Part shown: in pieces, positions 9,419 to 16,166 of the stretch | How the letters are laid out: each line of letters opens with the position of its first letter | How positions within the stretch are numbered: the stretch's first letter is position 1 | Source: SZUA-36 sp963801195 | GTDB lineage: Bacteria > Pseudomonadota > Gammaproteobacteria > Xanthomonadales > SZUA-36 | Direction: 5' to 3' | Assembly (NCBI GenBank): GCA_963801195.1 | Contig: CAWDDX010000004.1 | Coordinates: 1 to 64,000 of the forward strand | Length of the DNA stretch: 64,000 nucleotides | Notes under the pieces: generated by a model | Told to the model about the DNA's origin: nothing | The model's input: only the letters and a program-made list of their open reading frames with translations | The model's database searches: none | Program-made: the position numbers and the translations under genes

Positions 9419-9601
9419 ATGTCAAAACATCGAAATATCTCTTTCACTGAGATTAATAATAGTAAGAAACCAAAAAAACACCGGCCAAAACCGCGCTGTA
9501 ACACCCTATCGATTTTGTTTCGTTTCCATCTCCCGGACGTATGTGGGCTGGGGCGGAAAATAGCGACTGAACAGGAGGTGCCAGATGGAAACGCATTTTA
9601 A
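9419..9601 (+). CDS. Small basic protein behind riboswitch 2
   Basis: A 60-residue frame beginning MSKHRNISFTEINNSKKPKK, placed 10 bases after AGAGGA of riboswitch 2. The N-terminal half is very basic; I recognise no domain. It overlaps the next start (9585) by 17 bases, which suggests coupled translation. Position behind a riboswitch is the main argument that it is real. It may be a leader peptide rather than a stable protein. Confidence 0.5.
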   Translation: MSKHRNISFTEINNSKKPKKHRPKPRCNTLSILFRFHLPDVCGLGRKIATEQEVPDGNAF

Positions 9602-9974
9602 TATTGATCGATTGGACTACTGTTTGCACATCAGCAAGTCGGGCGATATTTGCCTCGACCTGGTGGGTGGAACGACCAGGCAAGGGAGTGCTTATCGAAA
9701 CCCCTGTGAGGACTTGTTCTGGGATGAGCCCTACTTCGGGGATATCGATCTGGGCATAAATGCGCTGAAAGTACTGAAGAAAGCCAAGCGAATTCTGTTG
9801 GGATATGTGTTTAACAACAAGCCGGGACGGATAGGGTTCACAGCGTCAACCGATCGAAAAGTAAGCATTTATCGCTGGCTGGCAAAACGCTTGGCTGTCC
9901 AGATGCGTAACTACAACCTTGTGGAGTACCCAGCCGGTAAATTCAATTTTTACAGGTTACACAAGACCGCTTGA
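9585..9974 (+). CDS. Hypothetical protein, 129 residues
   Basis: ATG at 9585 has a strong ribosome binding site (AGGAGGTG, 6 bases upstream). The protein begins METHFNIDRLDYCLHISKSG and ends with a basic segment KRLAVQMRNYNLVEYPAG. It looks soluble and complete; I do not recognise its family. It is the second gene behind riboswitch 2 and may be controlled by it through coupling. A phrase DLFWDEPYFGDIDLGINAL in the middle is acidic and may form a ligand or partner surface, but this is only a description. Confidence 0.65.
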   Translation: METHFNIDRLDYCLHISKSGDICLDLVGGTTRQGSAYRNPCEDLFWDEPYFGDIDLGINALKVLKKAKRILLGYVFNNKPGRIGFTASTDRKVSIYRWLAKRLAVQMRNYNLVEYPAGKFNFYRLHKTA

Positions 9975-10090
9975 AACACTTGTGACCGGCCGGGGAAACC
10001 AGTTGGACAAGCCAGACGTTAAACAGGTTTGGGAAAATCAAGACTGATTGAGAAATGCCAGTAGGGTGGCCGACCCATTCAAATGAAAAG

Positions 10091-10157
10091 TCCGGCCCGG
10101 CAGTTGATATCCAGATTGTACGCCGGGGCATATCGCCCGAAGTACTTAAAGAGGAGG
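10091..10157 (+). promoter_or_regulatory. SAM-II-type riboswitch 3 (variant)
   Basis: P1 pairs CCGGC (10097-10101) with GCCGG (10122-10126); the loop has AGTTGATATCCAGATTGTAC. GTAC (10118-10121) pairs with GTAC (10142-10145). Compared with riboswitch 2, the pseudoknot changed GTGC/GCAC to GTAC/GTAC, a compensatory G-C to A-U swap. A hairpin GGGC...GCCC fills the linker. TTAAAGAGGAGG overlaps the Shine-Dalgarno sequence for the ATG at 10162. Confidence 0.7.
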
Positions 10158-10161
10158 CATC

Positions 10162-10797
10162 ATGTCTTTTACACGAAGAAAGTTTATTTTATTAACCACC
10201 GCTGTTTGCTCGGGCTGGGTTCTGCCACGTCTGGTAAGTGGAGGATTTGAAAGTGTGGGTACATTCAGTGGCCCAAATTCTGCCGCATCTCATCTTTTAA
10301 ATAAAACGTTAACGGGTGTTCAAAAACTGCCTACAGCTCGAGCGTGCCTGATATGCGGGCAGTCGATTGAAACGATCGGTGGGCAAAAATTGATTCATAC
10401 GAAATTGCGCGGAACAGAGCTGGTCGGCAAGCCTGATTATCATTTTCGAGAGAACCTCCGTGGGAGAATAAGGTTGTTTGAAGGCCATGAATTGACGCTT
10501 ATCGCTTGGGGTGAAAAGCAATTCATGACCGCGGAAATAATTGAGCGTGCCAGGATTACATATTTGCGCGGCGAACAACCCTGGTTTTGCCAAACATGCG
10601 GCTTAAGAACCTGTCATCTTTGTGGAACACCACTCACCTGGCTTGCCTATGGGGATTATGCGTTTGACGACAGTGGCCGTGGCTACTATTTAAAGGGGGC
10701 AAATCTGGGCGCCAGTCCTCCTTGTGTAAATCCGAAGTGTGAGAAATATCGTGCGCCAGGCGGTAAGTCTGTGATCAGTGCGGAGATATCCTCATGA
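10162..10797 (+). CDS. Tat-type signal protein with cysteine knuckles
   Basis: The N-terminus MSFTRRKFILLTTAVCSGW carries a twin-arginine motif (TRRKFI) and a hydrophobic stretch, so export by Tat of a folded, probably metal-containing protein is likely. Cysteine pairs follow: CLICGQ (about residue 58), CQTCGLRTCHLCG (about 148-160) and CVNPKCEKY (about 191), which would suit zinc-ribbon or iron-sulphur binding. Of the 211 residues nothing else is recognisable. It is directly behind riboswitch 3, with the ribosome binding site inside the aptamer, so SAM is predicted to repress its translation. The start is fixed by that site. Confidence 0.75.
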   Translation: MSFTRRKFILLTTAVCSGWVLPRLVSGGFESVGTFSGPNSAASHLLNKTLTGVQKLPTARACLICGQSIETIGGQKLIHTKLRGTELVGKPDYHFRENLRGRIRLFEGHELTLIAWGEKQFMTAEIIERARITYLRGEQPWFCQTCGLRTCHLCGTPLTWLAYGDYAFDDSGRGYYLKGANLGASPPCVNPKCEKYRAPGGKSVISAEISS

Positions 10798-10934
10798 ATG
10801 TGCCACGACTGCATCACCACAGTTTTGCGCACCGAGGATTACCTGAATTGGCATTTAAGTTTCGTAACTCGTTTATTCCATTTGATGAAGGAGACGCCAT
10901 TATTACATTGGCAAATTTCGGGAAACATCATTAA
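10794..10934 (+). CDS. 46-residue ORF coupled to the Tat-type gene
   Basis: The start ATG overlaps the preceding stop (ATGA at 10794-10797). The frame MNVPRLHHHSFAHRGL runs to a TAA at 10932-10934 and overlaps the end of the convergent cold-shock/DUF1294 gene by 32 bases. The histidine-rich start is notable. Could be a genuine coupled small protein or the truncated start of a longer gene. Confidence 0.4.
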   Translation: MNVPRLHHHSFAHRGLPELAFKFRNSFIPFDEGDAIITLANFGKHH

Positions 10935-11541
10935 TCAGCAGCCGAATGAACGCCGCGCCATCCCCCCAGAACAGCCACCCCAAAACGATGCAGTTAATAA
11001 TCGCTGTTATCCAGAAAGCCAAACGAAAACTTATTTTCCGTGACTTGTGCCGCAGCACTTGCTGGGCGAAAAGCGCACCGGGCCATCCGCAAAATAATGC
11101 CAGAGCATGCAGAGTATTTTCCCGGGTTCGCCGCGCGTCACTCTTGGCCGCTTTTTTGTCTTTGGCATAAATGAGAAAAGTAAATGCGCTTGCTACAAGG
11201 TAAACGTACAGGACTTGTACCGGTAGTTTGTAAACCTGAACCGACCAGCCGATGAACAGTAAGAAGCTGACCGCAACCAGGGCCAATATCATGCGGGGAA
11301 TGAATTTGAAATTGCGTGGCTGCTTATCGCCTGGCCGACTCACTTTGGCTGCGCATGGACGGCCCTGGTCATCGGTGGAGAAAGAAAATGATACCGGCTG
11401 GTTAAGCTCTGGAGGTGGATAGCGTTTTTTAAATGCGCGGACATGCACAAATACCTGCTTGGCTCCAGTGGAAGGCGTGATAAAACCGTAGCCTTTTTCT
11501 TCATTCCAATGCGTGATTTTTCCTTGGGTCTGCCTGGTCAT
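10903..11541 (-). CDS. Cold-shock domain plus DUF1294 membrane protein
   Basis: Residues 1-65 form a cold-shock nucleic-acid-binding domain (GKITHWNEEKGYGFITP and KQVFVHVRAF). After a short linker, residues about 82-212 hold several membrane segments of the DUF1294 type, including RENTLHALALFCGWPGAL. This fusion is common in gammaproteobacteria; the membrane half has unknown function and the soluble half probably binds RNA at the membrane. Intact and of usual length (212 residues). Stands alone between convergent and co-directional small genes. Confidence 0.9.
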   Translation of the reverse strand: MTRQTQGKITHWNEEKGYGFITPSTGAKQVFVHVRAFKKRYPPPELNQPVSFSFSTDDQGRPCAAKVSRPGDKQPRNFKFIPRMILALVAVSFLLFIGWSVQVYKLPVQVLYVYLVASAFTFLIYAKDKKAAKSDARRTRENTLHALALFCGWPGALFAQQVLRHKSRKISFRLAFWITAIINCIVLGWLFWGDGAAFIRLLINDVSRNLPM

Positions 11542-11545
11542 GTTT

Positions 11546-12154
11546 TCAGGTCTTACAGGCCCGTTTACTCATATATGTCCGCTGGGGGCAAAGCTGCACA
11601 AGGTTTAAATACTCACTCAGGTTGCCACAGTTCTCGACCCGAGCCTCGCAAACCCACCTGCAATAAGTATCTTTCCATACGCTCTCTGCAGGATCGGCTT
11701 TGGGCCGCATCGATTTCATTTCAATTCTTTGCGCCATCCCGATTGGAAAGCTACAAGCAAACGGCATTTCTCTGGGGATGGATTTAAGCGTTTTTTCGTC
11801 TTGCCGAGACGAATAAGACTTAGACGTGTTTCTTTTATTTACAGGTGCTACGGGTTTCGCGGACGGGTAAACCGATAGCGTGTTATCAAGATCGGCGTTC
11901 GCACAGCGGCTGGCGTTGGTGTAGAAAACCGATCCATTTGGTTGCGTGCATTTCAGGATGGTTGAATTACTGCGGCTCACTGGCGGAACGATGTTGTGCT
12001 TTGGTTGTGTAGCACCCGCTACCGGTGACGGCTGAATGGAAACCGGGTCTGGTATTCGATTCAGATTTTGCAGGTAAAGGTAGTGGGCGCCGCCAACAAT
12101 GCCCAGTGTGAGCACGATTGTTAAAAAGAAAATAATCAGAGAATCCTTCCTCAT
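11546..12154 (-). CDS. Membrane-anchored protein with DUF4124-like motif
   Basis: I choose ATG at 12154 because an AAGGGGG ribosome binding site precedes it. MRKDSLIIFFLTIVLTLGIV is a single N-terminal membrane anchor. A segment ILKCTQPNGSVFYTNASRC resembles the DUF4124 motif (Y-K-C-x-D-x-x-G-x-x-x-Y-T-D) found in envelope proteins. The C-terminal half contains four to five more cysteines in a helical region (CRWVCEARVENCG). The gene ends 4 bases before the cold-shock/DUF1294 start and may share its transcript. Function unknown; the domain is likely periplasmic. Confidence 0.7.
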   Translation of the reverse strand: MRKDSLIIFFLTIVLTLGIVGGAHYLYLQNLNRIPDPVSIQPSPVAGATQPKHNIVPPVSRSNSTILKCTQPNGSVFYTNASRCANADLDNTLSVYPSAKPVAPVNKRNTSKSYSSRQDEKTLKSIPREMPFACSFPIGMAQRIEMKSMRPKADPAESVWKDTYCRWVCEARVENCGNLSEYLNLVQLCPQRTYMSKRACKT

Positions 12155-12283
12155 TGCCCCCTTCCCGAACACTGACGTGGTCTTTCTTCCTGGCAGCTAC
12201 ACTAACGCCCGGGCGTCCTGTCGATTCTGATCTGAATCAATCAACCGGTATTTCGACTAAAAATGATGGGTGTCCTGAATTTT

Positions 12284-12573
12284 TAGGCAGAGTTTTGGCA
12301 ATGGCACGACTAGGTGATAAGGAATTAGATAGTTGGCCAAAAATTTGGTTTGACTCCCTGAAAAGCAGATTTCCGGAACAATTCGATAGTTTGGCACCAA
12401 TCGTCGGCGATGGTTTGCGAGCCCTGCTTGCAAGTGAGAATGATTTGGAGCAAGCGGTGCATACCTGTAATCATGGATTACTTGTGGATGACCAAGTGAA
12501 AGTCAGCGAACTGAAAGCAACAGGGAAAAGGTTTTTACAAGATGTTGTGGATGTTTTTGAGCAACTGGTGTGA
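12284..12573 (+). pseudogene. Second copy of nucleotidyltransferase C-terminal fragment
   Basis: Nearly the same 285 bases as 4943-5227, with around a dozen substitutions, encoding LGRVLAMARLGDKELDSWP to the family's end. No N-terminal part or start codon is present. The left boundary follows directly on ATGATGGGTGTCCTGAA at 12263-12279, the same motif found at other break points, so this is a moved or recombined gene end. The stop at 12571-12573 is natural. Confidence 0.75.
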
Positions 12574-12592
12574 TTCGCGTTTTCCTCCAATA

Positions 12593-12639
12593 AAAGGGGC
12601 CGGATACATTTTTCGAAAATTTATGTATCCGGCCCCTTT
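12593..12639. repeat. Perfect hairpin of the GGGCCGGATAC family
   Basis: AAAGGGGCCGGATACAT (12593-12609) pairs with ATGTATCCGGCCCCTTT (12623-12639), 17 perfect pairs around 13 bases. It lies between convergent genes and would end transcription in both directions. Related copies are at 13884, 16780, 18119/18487, 21834 and 22067/22305. Confidence 0.9.
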
Positions 12640-12654
12640 ATTTCCATTTCAGTT

Positions 12655-12945
12655 CTATTTCGGCTCAAAATGAATTTCCAGTTTGTAACCGGCAGCGCTT
12701 GCATATTTCTCGATGGTAGACAGAGTGGGAGAAATTTTTGAATTAAGGTTTTCCAGCCTGGAGATATTACTTTTTTGGGTTTTCAAAGCATCTGCCATTT
12801 GCTCCTGCGTAAATCCGGCAGCAAGTCTTATGGCGATCAATTTTTTGCGTAATTCATATGTCGGCGCCAATTTCTCGTATTCGGCCTTGACCCCTGCCTG
12901 GGTCAATGCCTCTTTCTTGAAATCTTCAAATGTGGGTCTGGTCAT
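12655..12945 (-). CDS. higA: HigA-type XRE antitoxin
   Basis: A 96-residue helix-turn-helix protein: RKKLIAIRLAAGFTQEQMAD then TQKSNISRLEN are the XRE DNA-binding helices (about residues 33-60), followed by ISPTLSTIEKYASAAG. This is the usual antitoxin of HigBA modules, which binds the toxin and represses the operon. It overlaps the toxin end by four bases, toxin first, the standard higBA order. An 18-base palindrome before the toxin start is the expected operator. Confidence 0.88.
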   Translation of the reverse strand: MTRPTFEDFKKEALTQAGVKAEYEKLAPTYELRKKLIAIRLAAGFTQEQMADALKTQKSNISRLENLNSKISPTLSTIEKYASAAGYKLEIHFEPK

Positions 12946-13265
12946 TTAATTAATTCCTGCATACGCTTCTGCGCAATTCTGATTTCATTGATCGGTGTTT
13001 TACGTGATTTTTTGACAAAAATATTCACAATCACCAATTCCCGGCGCGGTAAAACACAATACAACGCGCGTCCAATCCCCTCTTTGCCCTGTGCGCGTAC
13101 TTCGTATATGCCCTTTCCTATTGGCCGTACATGTGGCATGCCGATGTGCGGTCCAAACTCCTTCAATAGTTCCAATGAACGGAGAAAATTCGCAAGAATT
13201 CCTTTTGGAAAAGCCAGTGCCTGTGATCTAACCTTCTTGTTGTAGAAGGTGATTCTCCAGTTCAT
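12942..13265 (-). CDS. higB: HigB-type toxin (phage Gp49-like, RelE fold)
   Basis: The 107-residue protein has the Gp49-like/HigB pattern: FLRSLELLKEFGPHIGMPHV, the RPIGKGIYEVRAQG core, then RALYCVLPRRELVIVNIF and a C-terminal KKSRKTPINEI. Such toxins cleave mRNA on the ribosome when the antitoxin is lost. All core basic residues look present, so it is probably active. First gene of the operon, with promoter and operator at 13274-13311. Confidence 0.88.
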   Translation of the reverse strand: MNWRITFYNKKVRSQALAFPKGILANFLRSLELLKEFGPHIGMPHVRPIGKGIYEVRAQGKEGIGRALYCVLPRRELVIVNIFVKKSRKTPINEIRIAQKRMQELIK

Positions 13266-13273
13266 ATTAGATG

Positions 13274-13311
13274 GTTATCATATATGATAACATTGAAATG
13301 CTTCATTTCAA
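13274..13311 (-). promoter_or_regulatory. higBA promoter with palindromic operator
   Basis: Read on the minus strand, TTGAAA (13306-13311) and TATCAT (13284-13289) are 16 bases apart, a good sigma-70 promoter. The palindrome GTTATCATATATGATAAC (13274-13291) covers the -10 box, so bound HigA would block transcription. Confidence 0.75.
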
Positions 13312-13399
13312 CCCCTTACATCTTCAAGCTCAACGTCTACCAGTATGGCCAGGCCTTGAAACCTGTATAAGAGGAAAACAAAGAGACTTTTTGTAAGCA

Positions 13400-13882
13400 A
13401 CGGAACACAGCAAGGGTGACAGGGTCACCGGTACCGTGGTGTCGATCCAGGGTGACGATATTTTTATCGACCTTGGCTCCAAAACTGAAGGAATTGCGGA
13501 GCGGGAAGAACTGACCGATGATGAGGGCAACCTCACCGTAGAGGTCGGGGATACCATCGAGATCGTCGTTAGCGGCAGGGACGAAAGCTCGGGTACGCTG
13601 ATGCTCGGCTCCCGACACGCCAGGCGCATGCACGGGATTGATGAGCTGCGGCAGGCATTTGCTGATAAACATCCGGTTGAGGGACGCGTTACGGGGACCA
13701 TTAAAGGTGGACTCGAAGTAGAGATGTCCAATTTGCGCGCGTTCTGTCCGGTTTCCCAAGTCGATATCAATTATGTCGAAGACCCGGAAGCCTTCGTTGG
13801 TGAACGCCTTGCTTTCCTGATCACCAAATTTGAAGGCGGCCGGCATCCCAACCTGGTTGTTTCACGCCGGGCTTTACTCTAG
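13400..13882 (+). pseudogene. S1-domain gene fragment, partial copy
   Basis: Encodes KGDRVTGTVVSIQGDDIF onward to NLVVSRRALL and then an immediate stop. The DNA differs from 16974-17452 by only about a dozen bases. It carries the first two S1 repeats of the four-repeat protein but no start codon, and the right break falls where a half-hairpin AAAAAAGGGCCGGATAC begins. A recent partial duplication. Confidence 0.85.
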
Positions 13883-13883
13883 A

Positions 13884-13905
13884 AAAAAGGGCCGGATACA
13901 TTTTT
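13884..13905. repeat. Half copy of the GGGCCGGATAC hairpin
   Basis: AAAAAAGGGCCGGATACATT follows the stop of the S1 fragment; the complementary arm is absent. It marks the truncation point of the duplicated S1 gene. Confidence 0.65.
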
Positions 13906-13963
13906 TCAACATTTGCTATGATGACCTAAAACAAGCCCCCTCACTCACAATCAGGAAACCCAT

Positions 13964-14845
13964 GTGGCATCAGCAATAATAACCCGCTGGCTCACTCTTG
14001 GCGCAAATATCGGTGTACTAATCGGCATCGTTTTGGTGCTTGTTGAACTCGATCAAAACCGGGACATGATGCGGGCACAAACCCGTAATGAATTGGCCAT
14101 GGGCATTGTAGATCTGTTGCAGACGCCCGCATCCAATGCACAACTTGCGGATGTGCTGTATCGAGCTCAAGCAGGTGAGGAGTTAACGCCGACGGAGTTA
14201 TACCAGTTTAAGATGCGCACCAACGCGCTTTTTAGATATTGGGAGAATGTCCACTACCAATACCGGATGGGTTTGTATGATGATGTCGAATTCGCCAGGC
14301 AGCGCGAGGCATGGAAAGCTTCTGTGAGTAATTCACGTCTTGGTCAGAAATATTGGTGCCAGACAAGGCTGTATTACTCGCCGGAATTCATGACGGAATT
14401 AGACAGCCTGATGCCCGGTAAATGCACAAAGGAGCCAACCTCTATGGATAAAGAATCAGTGATTGAACTCGCCAACAAATACACGCAAGCCTGGAACAGC
14501 CAGACACCGGCAAATGTTGCATCATTCTTTGCTGAAGGCGCCACTTTGTATGTCAACGGTTCTGCTGCAACCGGCCGGGATGCCATCACGGAAGTTGCAC
14601 ACAGTTTCATGACCGGGTTTCCGGATATGGTGTTGCTCATGGACAAGCTGGATGTTCAGGCCAATAAGACCATTTTCCATTGGACATTCATCGGCACCAA
14701 TAGCGGCCCGGACGGGACCGGTAACAAGGTGAACTTCAGCGGTTTTGAGGAATGGACCATTGGTGAGGACGGCCTGATCGCACAGTCTGATGGCAGCTTT
14801 GATAATGATGAGTACCAGCACCAACTGGCGCATGGCATCGATTAA
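13964..14845 (+). CDS. Membrane-anchored protein with SnoaL-like domain
   Basis: The GTG at 13964 is chosen because an ATG two bases earlier gives only five codons and AGGAAA lies upstream. Residues about 8-28 are a membrane segment (LGANIGVLIGIVLVLVEL), followed by a helical cytoplasmic or periplasmic region to about 150. From MDKESVIELANKYTQAWNSQ (about 160) to the end lies a SnoaL/NTF2-like domain with GRDAITEVAHSFMTGFPDM, used by polyketide cyclases and small isomerases. Two families are thus joined in one frame; a fusion of two older genes is possible, as MDKES could itself be a start. Role unknown. Confidence 0.75.
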   Translation: MASAIITRWLTLGANIGVLIGIVLVLVELDQNRDMMRAQTRNELAMGIVDLLQTPASNAQLADVLYRAQAGEELTPTELYQFKMRTNALFRYWENVHYQYRMGLYDDVEFARQREAWKASVSNSRLGQKYWCQTRLYYSPEFMTELDSLMPGKCTKEPTSMDKESVIELANKYTQAWNSQTPANVASFFAEGATLYVNGSAATGRDAITEVAHSFMTGFPDMVLLMDKLDVQANKTIFHWTFIGTNSGPDGTGNKVNFSGFEEWTIGEDGLIAQSDGSFDNDEYQHQLAHGID

Positions 14846-14874
14846 GTGAAGACCCAAATTCACCCAAGCGGAAA

Positions 14875-15378
14875 CTAGCCGATTTCAGACAAAGCCTTTT
14901 CCAAAAAAACCTCAAACAACCCCTCAACAACCTCAATAGAACTATTCAACGGGTGATCTCCACTAATCAGGTGAAGCGTGCAATCCGCTTCCTGCGCATA
15001 CCTGATCGAGTGCTCTGGAGGAATAATGTCATCAGACCAGCCGTGCACGATCTCCAAGTTCCTGTAACCGGTGCAGTACTCTTCCTTATAGCCCTGCATA
15101 TACAAGGCCGGCGCCATCAGGAATACCGCGTGGGTTTCGACCTCGCCCGAGGCCATCAATGACACGTAGCCGCCCATGCTCGAGCCAACCAGAATGCACT
15201 TTTCGTTTTCATTCTTGAGGATGCTCACCAGTCGATCTACCCGCAGGTCGGGGTCATGGGTATCGGTGTAATCAATGCTGTCAACTTCACAGCCGTGCTT
15301 ACTGGCAATCGCTGCCAGTCTCTTTATCTTGTTGCCCCAAGGGCCGCTTTCTTTGCCGTGTGAGAAGTACACTTTCAT
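14875..15378 (-). CDS. Small alpha/beta hydrolase (YqiA/YcfP-like)
   Basis: The start at MKVYFSHGKESG (15378) matches the homologous copy at 8848. The 167-residue protein has the nucleophile elbow GSSMGGY (about residue 71), an aspartate in HGWSDDI and a histidine in SGDH, giving a Ser-Asp-His triad; substrate is unknown, ester or thioester hydrolysis is likely from the family. It ends naturally with VEGLFEVFLEKAL. Intact copy of a pair; the other copy has lost this tail. Stands alone. Confidence 0.88.
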   Translation of the reverse strand: MKVYFSHGKESGPWGNKIKRLAAIASKHGCEVDSIDYTDTHDPDLRVDRLVSILKNENEKCILVGSSMGGYVSLMASGEVETHAVFLMAPALYMQGYKEEYCTGYRNLEIVHGWSDDIIPPEHSIRYAQEADCTLHLISGDHPLNSSIEVVEGLFEVFLEKALSEIG

Positions 15379-15507
15379 GATTCCGAACCCTTTTTCACTA
15401 TTTGGCCGCAACATACCACGGGATTCTGGATAATTGGGGAAGCATATGTCAGGACACCCATCACTTTTCGGTGCTTAGAGACATGGGTGATGAATATTTT
15501 ATATGAA

Positions 15508-15642
15508 TATTTTATTTCCGTGATACTCGACGCCAGTTTGAATCGACGCCGGCGACATAGCCATCTTGGCGGTGTCAGTCCAGAGGCCTTTGAGCGTGCC
15601 GCATTTTGAGGATCTGGGGTGTCTGGTTATCGGGGGAAGTCC
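15508..15642 (+). mobile_element. IS3-family remnant (transposase end and right IS end)
   Basis: The plus strand encodes LNRRRRHSHLGGVSPEAFE just before a stop at 15607-15609, the conserved C-terminal end of IS3 OrfB integrases. The following GGGTGTCTGGTTATCGGGGG resembles the right terminal repeat of IS3 elements. The rest of the element, including the DDE residues, is gone. Confidence 0.75.
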
Positions 15643-15819
15643 ACATAAATCTCTAATTTAGAGGGTGGGTTTCCCACAAACAATCGCAGGATTCTCCCAT
15701 TCCAACTTTGACGGCGCTAATTCAGGCTTGGCTTCGTGCCATATTATTCTTCTTTATGGGTTTCCTTCGTTTTCTTTATCCTTTTTATAAGGGAAGGATT
15801 TCGCGTTTACAGTTGTCTC
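15643..15819. other. AT-rich spacer before the toxin-antitoxin-like operon
   Basis: No gene is supported. TCTAATTTAGA forms a short hairpin at 15652-15662 and the rest is T-rich. Nothing else seen. Confidence 0.4.
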
Positions 15820-15847
15820 TTGAAATGTACGATATATGTCGTACAAT
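15820..15847 (+). promoter_or_regulatory. Promoter with internal operator palindrome
   Basis: TTGAAA (15820-15825) and TACAAT (15842-15847) are 16 bases apart. Between and over them lies TGTACGA-TATATG-TCGTACA (15826-15845), a perfect 7-base inverted repeat, positioned to block RNA polymerase. Autoregulation by the antitoxin-like protein encoded second is the likely meaning. Confidence 0.8.
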
Positions 15848-15861
15848 GAGAACTGATACCA

Positions 15862-16158
15862 ATGGGCTTCAAAAGGGCAAAAGCCCGAGTTCTGAGTTGC
15901 CTGGTTAGTGGTCATGTACTACATGAAGAGCGGGGCAACATCGACATCAAGAACCTGTTTGCCACTGGCGATGTTTCTGTGCAAGCGGCTGCGCAAATCA
16001 TAGGACGATCGTCAGGTAATAATTACGTCTGTACGCCTCATCATTTGGATAAAGATATCGATGTACATGTAATCAAAACCAGGTATTCAGGTCAGTACTG
16101 GTACATCAAATGGTATTTTTTGTGTCCTGACAGTGTGTTTATTAGCTTTCATCATTGA
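15862..16158 (+). CDS. Probable toxin of a two-gene module, 98 residues
   Basis: The ATG at 15862 is only 14 bases from the -10 box, so the message is nearly leaderless and has no ribosome binding site. The protein MGFKRAKARVLSCLVSGHVL is small and basic at the start and ends QYWYIKWYFLCPDSVFISFH, a beta-rich finish with aromatic residues like those of MqsR/RelE-like RNase toxins (YxKxxx...SFH). The second gene, eight bases on, is a cysteine-knuckle protein of antitoxin type. I call it a toxin by this arrangement and by a loose similarity in the tail; no family match is certain. Confidence 0.6.
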   Translation: MGFKRAKARVLSCLVSGHVLHEERGNIDIKNLFATGDVSVQAAAQIIGRSSGNNYVCTPHHLDKDIDVHVIKTRYSGQYWYIKWYFLCPDSVFISFHH

Positions 16159-16166
16159 GGTGCGTC

